A stretch of 64,000 nucleotides of DNA from Flagellimonas onchidii. Lineage in GTDB: Bacteria; Bacteroidota; Bacteroidia; Flavobacteriales; Flavobacteriaceae. Under the pieces are notes generated by a model. It was not told the origin of the DNA, made no database searches, and saw nothing but the letters and a program-made list of their open reading frames with translations. The stretch spans positions 146,270 to 210,269 of the forward strand of contig NZ_SRXX01000007.1 of assembly GCF_004804315.1 (NCBI RefSeq), in the 5' to 3' direction. This document shows, in pieces, positions 59,194-64,000 of the stretch; within the stretch, counting starts at the first letter, position 1, and every line of letters begins with the position of its first letter. Position numbers and translations under genes: made by a program.

Positions 59194-60567
59194 TTAACTC
59201 CCAATCGAATCGGGATTATAGCCTAGGTAAGGAACCTCAAACTCCTTAAAAGTTATTCCATACGTTTTTAATTCCTCAAGGATTGGCCGATAGACTTCTT
59301 TACTAATGGGAATTTGAACCCCAGGAGTTGTGATTTTTTCATTTAAGATTTGAATTGTAGCCATGGCCACTGGCAGCCCTACGGTTTTGGCCATGGCAGT
59401 ATGACTTTGGTTTTCGCCAAGTACCACCATATTGGCATCAATCTGTTTTTTCTTCCCACCTATTTCATAGCCAAACTTGTGGTACATAACTATCATGTCC
59501 TTTTCATCTTCTTCCAAAGTCCAGCTATCTTCTAAAATATATTGCAGCATTTTGGCAGGCGTTGCATTTTTGATAGGAATTTTTTTGGAAGGATTAAAAA
59601 GATCTAGTTCCAAAAGTTTGCCCCATCGGATATCATCCTGATCTATCTTTAAATAGTGGCGCAACTTCAGTTCGACGGAATCTGTAGGTGAATAGGGAAG
59701 GAACAGATTCACAAAATCACGGTAAGACATTCCTTTCGAGTTTTCTATAATATAGCTGTCATCTGTCATGCCCAACATTACAAACACGTGCCATGCTTTA
59801 GAAAACCCAACTCGGCGCATGGTGCCGCGATATAATGTCAATGCATCCTGAAGTCCATAAGCCTCTCTGTAATTTAAAGAATCACGATTTGGGTATACCT
59901 CAAAAGATCCATAATCTTCAATATCGACTATCTCTGTTCTGCGAAAGAGTTTTTGGTAAGGGATGTATTTGTAGGTACCTTCCTGAATAAATTTGGCCGC
60001 ACCACCTTGTCCGGCCAAAACCACATTTCTAGGGTTCCAAGTGAATTTATAGTCCCAAAGGTTTGAATTTTTGGAAGGAGCGACCAAACCTCCGGTAAAC
60101 GATTCGAAAAGAAGCATTTTTCCGCCCTTGCTTCGTATACGATCTATGACTTCCATAGCACTCATGTGGTCAATGCCTGGGTCAAGACCGATTTCGTTCA
60201 TGAAAACAAGTCCATTTTTTTCAACTTCTTTATTTAAAGCAGCAATTTCCTTACTTACATAAGAAGCCGTAACCAAATGTTTTTTATGTAGTACACAATC
60301 TTCGGCGATTTTGATATGAAGCCTTGCAGGCAACATGGAAACCACAATGGAAGAAGAAGCAATCAATTTTCTTCTGGCATCATCATTAAAAATATCCAAA
60401 ACGACTACTGTGCAGCTGGGGTGAGATGAAATACTGGGTGAAATATGCTCTGGATGAAGGTCACCAATGACAAGCTGAAGATTTTCCTTTTCTGCATTTG
60501 CAAGAATATAATCCAATAAATATGAAGTGGATTTACCTGCTCCTAGAACCAAAATAGTACGAACCAT
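59194..60567 (-). CDS. Saccharopine dehydrogenase-like protein (lysine degradation)
   Basis: This is a 457-residue Rossmann enzyme. The N-terminal dinucleotide motif VLGAGKSTSYLLDYILANAE is near residue 6. The middle has NEIGLDPGIDHMSAMEVID, and the C-terminal domain carries the AMGRTVGLP-like AKTVGLPVAMATIQIL block of saccharopine reductases. The family converts saccharopine in lysine metabolism, in this lineage probably lysine catabolism. Co-location with the Lrp-type gene agrees. Confidence 0.85.
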   Translation of the reverse strand: MVRTILVLGAGKSTSYLLDYILANAEKENLQLVIGDLHPEHISPSISSHPSCTVVVLDIFNDDARRKLIASSSIVVSMLPARLHIKIAEDCVLHKKHLVTASYVSKEIAALNKEVEKNGLVFMNEIGLDPGIDHMSAMEVIDRIRSKGGKMLLFESFTGGLVAPSKNSNLWDYKFTWNPRNVVLAGQGGAAKFIQEGTYKYIPYQKLFRRTEIVDIEDYGSFEVYPNRDSLNYREAYGLQDALTLYRGTMRRVGFSKAWHVFVMLGMTDDSYIIENSKGMSYRDFVNLFLPYSPTDSVELKLRHYLKIDQDDIRWGKLLELDLFNPSKKIPIKNATPAKMLQYILEDSWTLEEDEKDMIVMYHKFGYEIGGKKKQIDANMVVLGENQSHTAMAKTVGLPVAMATIQILNEKITTPGVQIPISKEVYRPILEELKTYGITFKEFEVPYLGYNPDSIGS

Positions 60568-60646
60568 GTGTTTTGTTTACTTTTGATTAAAACGAACACT
60601 AAAGTATCAAATTGTTATATTTCTAAAAAAACAACTTTACAAAGTT

Positions 60647-61045
60647 ATGAACAAAACAATTTTGGTTACAGCTATAGCCCTTGGATTACTGGCAATTACG
60701 TTAGGGGCATTTGGGGCACACGGGCTTAAGAAAATAGTAGATGCTGCCGCTGTAGAAAGTTTTAACACTGGCGTTCGATACCAAATGTATCACGCCCTTT
60801 TTCTTCTTTTTCTGGGTATTTGGGATGGAATTGCGCTAAAGCAAAAAAGAATTGTTTTCAGTTTGGTTTTGATTGGAGTTGCTATGTTCTCGTTCTCCAT
60901 CTATTTATTGGCATTAAATCAACTGACTTCCTTCGATTTTAAGAGAATTGGGTTTATAACCCCAATTGGAGGGATTTTCCTGATTTTGGGATGGTTCCTT
61001 GTGGGCTTTTACATGTTCTCTTCAAAACAGAAGAGTAGCGCATGA
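60647..61045 (+). CDS. DUF423 four-helix membrane protein
   Basis: This 132-residue integral membrane protein has four hydrophobic helices and the family opening LVTAIALGLLAITLGAFGAHGLKK followed by FNTGVRYQMYHALFLLFLGI, as in DUF423 (YgdD type). No biochemical role is known. It converges with the SH3 lipoprotein gene (9 bp gap). Confidence 0.85.
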   Translation: MNKTILVTAIALGLLAITLGAFGAHGLKKIVDAAAVESFNTGVRYQMYHALFLLFLGIWDGIALKQKRIVFSLVLIGVAMFSFSIYLLALNQLTSFDFKRIGFITPIGGIFLILGWFLVGFYMFSSKQKSSA

Positions 61046-61054
61046 CACCATGGG

Positions 61055-62032
61055 TCAGTTTCTTCTTTTTGACGTGTTGAAGCCAAAAACCCATCCTTCC
61101 TGTCCATTATAGTTGATTTTGTACCATCGATCCGTATTGTTGTTCACCTCTTCCAAAGAACTGCCTTGAGCGATTATATTACAAACGTCTCCCTGTTTTA
61201 CTTGAAAAACAATGTTCTCAGCATCTACTTTCGGTTCACTTCTAACATTTGTGACCATAGCGGTAATACGTAATTTGTTTGAGGGAAGCTCATATTCTTC
61301 ATATAATTCAATATTAACAGCTACTTCTCCCTCTTCATCAAATAATTCCTGGTTTACAAGATGGATTAATTTGGCTTTTTTAAAGGCAGGGTTGTTTACG
61401 ATGTTTTCCAATAGATCGTATTTTTTGACACCGGTTTCTTCTTGCGCCCGCCAATAAAGAATACCCATTTTAACATCAAGCTCGGTTGTTAGAATGCTAT
61501 CTGTATTTTGAATCCATCCATTCAACTCTTTTTTTAGACCTACAACCTTATGCCACCCTTCCTGTTCAGTTTCTAATAGAACAACCATGTCAATGGGCTC
61601 AATTTTTTCACCTTCAAAGGTCATTATGTCTGGTCTTTTATAAAGTTCTGTGGCATTTTCAACTATGCCCAATTTTCCACTCATGGCAAATAAATATTCA
61701 TAGGCCCAACCTTCCGTTCCATCGGACAACTTTAGTTTGATGTATTCCTTATTGTCATCTGCTTGTTTTTTCTCGTTAAGAAATTGAACAGTTTCCCCAT
61801 AATAAATGGTGGCAAGGTATTTTGCGTTTTTTCTTCCAGGTTGATCACGTAAACCAACTTTTGGCCAAAGGCAAATAGCATTCGCAATAACACCTTTGAA
61901 TACTGTTGTTGAATCGGAGGTATTAAAGATCTTAGCAGATTGGGAATTCTCGTTCTTGTTGGACTTTGTATCGTCTTTGCAACCTACTAATAAAATAAAA
62001 GCCAGTGCTAAAATTGATGTTGTCGTTTTCAT
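61055..62032 (-). CDS. Lipoprotein with N- and C-terminal SH3-like domains
   Basis: This is a 325-residue lipoprotein (lipobox ILLVGC, Cys18). Residues 50-120 (WPKVGLRDQPGRKNAKYLAT, EGWAYEYLFAM) and residues 250-322 (MVTNVRSEPKVDAENIVFQV, NYNGQEGWVFGFNTSKRRN) look like bacterial SH3 repeats. A middle domain (about 135-240) includes a YWRAQEETGVKKYDL helix. SH3 lipoproteins often bind peptidoglycan. The specific role is unknown. Confidence 0.78.
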   Translation of the reverse strand: MKTTTSILALAFILLVGCKDDTKSNKNENSQSAKIFNTSDSTTVFKGVIANAICLWPKVGLRDQPGRKNAKYLATIYYGETVQFLNEKKQADDNKEYIKLKLSDGTEGWAYEYLFAMSGKLGIVENATELYKRPDIMTFEGEKIEPIDMVVLLETEQEGWHKVVGLKKELNGWIQNTDSILTTELDVKMGILYWRAQEETGVKKYDLLENIVNNPAFKKAKLIHLVNQELFDEEGEVAVNIELYEEYELPSNKLRITAMVTNVRSEPKVDAENIVFQVKQGDVCNIIAQGSSLEEVNNNTDRWYKINYNGQEGWVFGFNTSKRRN

Positions 62033-62180
62033 AATCTTAATTTTGTTTTATCATCTCTGAATAATAGATTAAATAAAGGAACTGGAGGATATAAAATTGA
62101 CGGATGGGTGTTTTGAATTGATGGATTATTGTTTTTGGGCTTTTAGCTTAACAAACAGTGTTTAAAATGTTATATTTTTC

Positions 62181-62188
62181 TAGCTTTG
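62181..62188 (+). promoter_or_regulatory. -7 box of pckA
   Basis: TAGCTTTG is a perfect TAnnTTTG match. It covers the in-frame TTG at 62186, so that codon cannot be the start, and the ATG at 62210 is correct, with a leader of about 17 bases. Confidence 0.65.
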
Positions 62189-62209
62189 TCCCAACTTAAA
62201 ATTAACTTG

Positions 62210-63826
62210 ATGAATACGCCTGACTCAACTACGAAATCGATTTCGTTGAAATCTTACGGAATCAACCATGATCGAGTACATTATCAGCTTTCTTCTGATG
62301 ATCTGCACAAGATTACGTTAGAAAAGGACATGGGAAAAGAAGCTTCATCGGGAGCTTTGGCCATAAATACCGGAGAATTTACGGGAAGGTCACCTATGGA
62401 CCGTTTTATTGTGAAAGATGAGATTACTGAAGAAAAAGTATGGTGGGGAAATATTAATATACCCTTCGAAAGTGAAAAATTTGACAAGCTGTATGACAAA
62501 GTCATAGCTTACCTTAACGAGAAGGAACTGTTTGTTAGAGATTGCTATGCTTGTGCGGACTCGGCCTACAAACTCAATATCAGGGTAATTAATGAATATC
62601 CTTGGTCAAATATGTTTGCGCACAACATGTTCTTGAGACCAACTGAAAATGAATTGGAAGGTTTTGAGCCCGAATGGACAGTGGTTAACGCTCCGGGTTT
62701 CGTGGCGAACGCTGACATAGATGGAACTAGACAGCATAATTTTGCCATTCTTAACTTTTCCAGAAAAATTGCATTGATTGGAGGTACTGGATATACCGGA
62801 GAAATCAAAAAAGGGATTTTTTCAGCATTGAACTTTATACTTCCAGTTTTCAAGAACACCTTGCCTATGCACTGTTCTTCCAATATTGGAGAAAAAGGAG
62901 ATACGGCAATTTTCTTTGGACTTTCAGGAACCGGTAAGACCACACTTTCCACTGATCCAGACCGCAAGCTGATTGGAGATGACGAGCATGGATGGACGTC
63001 TGATAACTCAGTTTTTAATTTTGAAGGAGGTTGCTATGCAAAAGTGATTGATCTTTCAAAAGAAAAGGAACCTGAAATTTATGGTGCTATAAAAAAAGGA
63101 GCCATTCTTGAGAATGTGATTATGAATGATAAAGGAGAGGTTGATTTTACAAACACTTCAATTACTCAAAATACTCGAGTGAGCTATCCTATTCACCATA
63201 TTGAAAATATTCAAATACCCTCTATTGGAAAAAACGTAAAGAATATCTTTTTTCTGACCGCAGATGCTTTTGGGGTATTACCTCCCATTTCTAAACTAAC
63301 ACCTGCCCAGGCAGCATATCACTTCATTTCGGGATATACCGCTAAGGTGGCAGGTACTGAAGCTGGAGTAGTAGAGCCACAACCTTCGTTTTCTGCTTGC
63401 TTTGGAGCACCTTTCATGCCATTGCATCCTGCTGTATATGCCGAAATGTTGAGTAAAAAAATGCAGGAATCCGGAGTGGATGTCTGGTTGATCAATACGG
63501 GTTGGACAGGAGGTCCATATGGAGTTGGCAAGCGAATGGAGTTAAAATATACCCGTGCGATGATAAGTGCGGCAATGAGCGGTGAATTAGGGCTGTATAA
63601 TTACGACAGATATCATATTCATTCTGTTTTCGGAGTAGCGCAACCTAGAGAATGTCCAGGAGTTCCAACTAGTGTTTTGAGTCCTAGAGCCACATGGAAC
63701 GACGATGATGCTTATTATAAGACCGCATTTAAGTTAACGAATGCCTTTAGGGAAAACTTTAAGAAATACGAAGCATACGCCAGTGAAGAAATTAGGCGTG
63801 GAGGACCGCAACGATATGCCTTCTAA
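62210..63826 (+). CDS. pckA: ATP-dependent phosphoenolpyruvate carboxykinase
   Basis: PckA converts oxaloacetate and ATP to phosphoenolpyruvate, the entry step of gluconeogenesis. At 538 residues it is the usual length. It shows GEFTGRSPMDRFIV, the P-loop FFGLSGTGKTTLSTDPDRKL, GDDEHGW, NFEGGCYAKVIDLS and the ATP-binding QNTRVSYPIHH. A strong terminator follows the stop. An IS481-like end begins about 45 bp further on. Confidence 0.97.
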   Translation: MNTPDSTTKSISLKSYGINHDRVHYQLSSDDLHKITLEKDMGKEASSGALAINTGEFTGRSPMDRFIVKDEITEEKVWWGNINIPFESEKFDKLYDKVIAYLNEKELFVRDCYACADSAYKLNIRVINEYPWSNMFAHNMFLRPTENELEGFEPEWTVVNAPGFVANADIDGTRQHNFAILNFSRKIALIGGTGYTGEIKKGIFSALNFILPVFKNTLPMHCSSNIGEKGDTAIFFGLSGTGKTTLSTDPDRKLIGDDEHGWTSDNSVFNFEGGCYAKVIDLSKEKEPEIYGAIKKGAILENVIMNDKGEVDFTNTSITQNTRVSYPIHHIENIQIPSIGKNVKNIFFLTADAFGVLPPISKLTPAQAAYHFISGYTAKVAGTEAGVVEPQPSFSACFGAPFMPLHPAVYAEMLSKKMQESGVDVWLINTGWTGGPYGVGKRMELKYTRAMISAAMSGELGLYNYDRYHIHSVFGVAQPRECPGVPTSVLSPRATWNDDDAYYKTAFKLTNAFRENFKKYEAYASEEIRRGGPQRYAF

Positions 63827-63828
63827 GT

Positions 63829-63861
63829 AAAAAGGCCCGATTCATTGAATCGGGCCTTTTT
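63829..63861 (+). terminator. Terminator of pckA
   Basis: AAAGGCCCGATTC (to 63843), loop ATT, GAATCGGGCCTTT (from 63847), followed by T-rich sequence. The stem is long and perfect. Confidence 0.92.
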
Positions 63862-63873
63862 TATATTATAAGT

Positions 63874-64000
63874 TGTAATAGTTAAGACTTAATCTGACAA
63901 TCTTAATAAATTAGTTTAACCCTTAAATTAGATTTGTCAGATGAGTACAGAAGAAAAGATCATCAAACCAAAGTTAGGATTATTAGAACTTGCCAAACAA
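63874..64000 (+). mobile_element. Left end of an IS481-like insertion sequence (partial)
   Basis: The window ends inside the element. The likely terminal sequence TGTAATAGTTAAGACTTAAT (63874) precedes a transposase-like start. An inverted repeat ATCTGACAA (63892-63900)/TTGTCAGAT (63934-63942) sits just before and over the start codon. The exact IS boundary cannot be proven without the right end. Confidence 0.45.
63941..64000 (+). CDS. IS481-type transposase, N-terminal fragment
   Basis: The twenty codons in the window read MSTEEKIIKPKLGLLELAKQ, which matches my memory of the opening of IS481-family transposases (helix-turn-helix region follows in relatives). The gene continues past the right edge. 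Only the start is visible, so intactness is unknown. Confidence 0.6.
   Translation, partial: MSTEEKIIKPKLGLLELAKQ

Noticed and set aside
62186..62209. Upstream TTG start for pckA
   Set aside because: It lies within the TAGCTTTG -7 box.
1..64000. CRISPR arrays, rRNA, tRNA or prophage
   Set aside because: No regular direct repeats with spacers, no rRNA-like stretches, no cloverleaf with the expected GTTCRA arm, and no phage structural genes were noticed on reading.

Overview
The window looks like the chromosome of a marine-type member of the Flavobacteriaceae (Bacteroidetes). The evidence is low-GC DNA, gliding genes gldE and gldD, a secreted protein with a type-B T9SS C-terminal domain, TonB-dependent receptors coupled to SusD-independent uptake, almost no Shine-Dalgarno sequences, and many start sites preceded by the Bacteroidetes -7 box TAnnTTTG. 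No rRNA, tRNA, prophage or CRISPR array was seen. Most of the window is core chromosome. Accessory DNA is limited to one probable gene cassette (about 47.1-48.1 kb) and the left end of an IS481-like element at the right edge.

Layout. 0-10 kb: a partial M61 peptidase, then biotin genes bioF, bioD, bioA and bioB, interleaved with a DUF2007/zinc-ribbon protein, a GT39-type membrane glycosyltransferase, an intact ketoacyl synthase and an NfeD-flotillin pair. 10-17 kb: a JmjC-like cupin, recX, rng, a 29-residue basic ribosome-associated protein, HU, then the conserved mutY-ssb-gldE-gldD run. 17-24 kb: a four-gene minus-strand group with Met/His- and Cys-rich proteins (candidate metal, perhaps copper, handling), then an inactive/active M16 protease pair. 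24-29 kb: rplU-rpmA and a TonB receptor plus beta-propeller phytase. 29-32 kb: a D-threonine-aldolase-like enzyme, a DinB-like protein, ahcY and a phosphopantetheinyl transferase. 32.6-38.5 kb: a thiamine-type salvage operon (binding protein, PnuC/PnuT, NadR-like kinase, DUF4301) and a TPP-riboswitch-controlled TonB receptor.

Between the two thiamine loci lies the most unusual stretch (35.58-36.16 kb). Three copies of GTGACY-N16-GTCYAA, the geometry of an ECF-sigma promoter, are arranged in tandem. Each begins in the T-tract of a preceding terminator hairpin. The first two are followed by short hairpin-rich non-coding units, and the third by a 40-residue single-pass membrane protein. This looks like two paralogous small RNAs plus a micro-protein under a shared stress sigma factor.

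38-47 kb: an oxidoreductase, a degenerate Rieske-like lipoprotein, greA with a structured leader, an HIT protein, an orphan histidine kinase, a DUF3127 protein with an SSB-like tail, an AtoE-type transporter, aat, tag and a thioredoxin-like protein. 48-53.6 kb: the minus-strand operon ftsX-DUF3098-uppP-truB-TonB-like, and a T9SS cargo. 53.7-64 kb: leuS, a SemiSWEET, a YugP-like protease, ferritin, an Lrp regulator beside a saccharopine dehydrogenase-like enzyme, a DUF423 protein, an SH3 lipoprotein and pckA.

All functions are read from motifs and family resemblance by eye; no database search was run.
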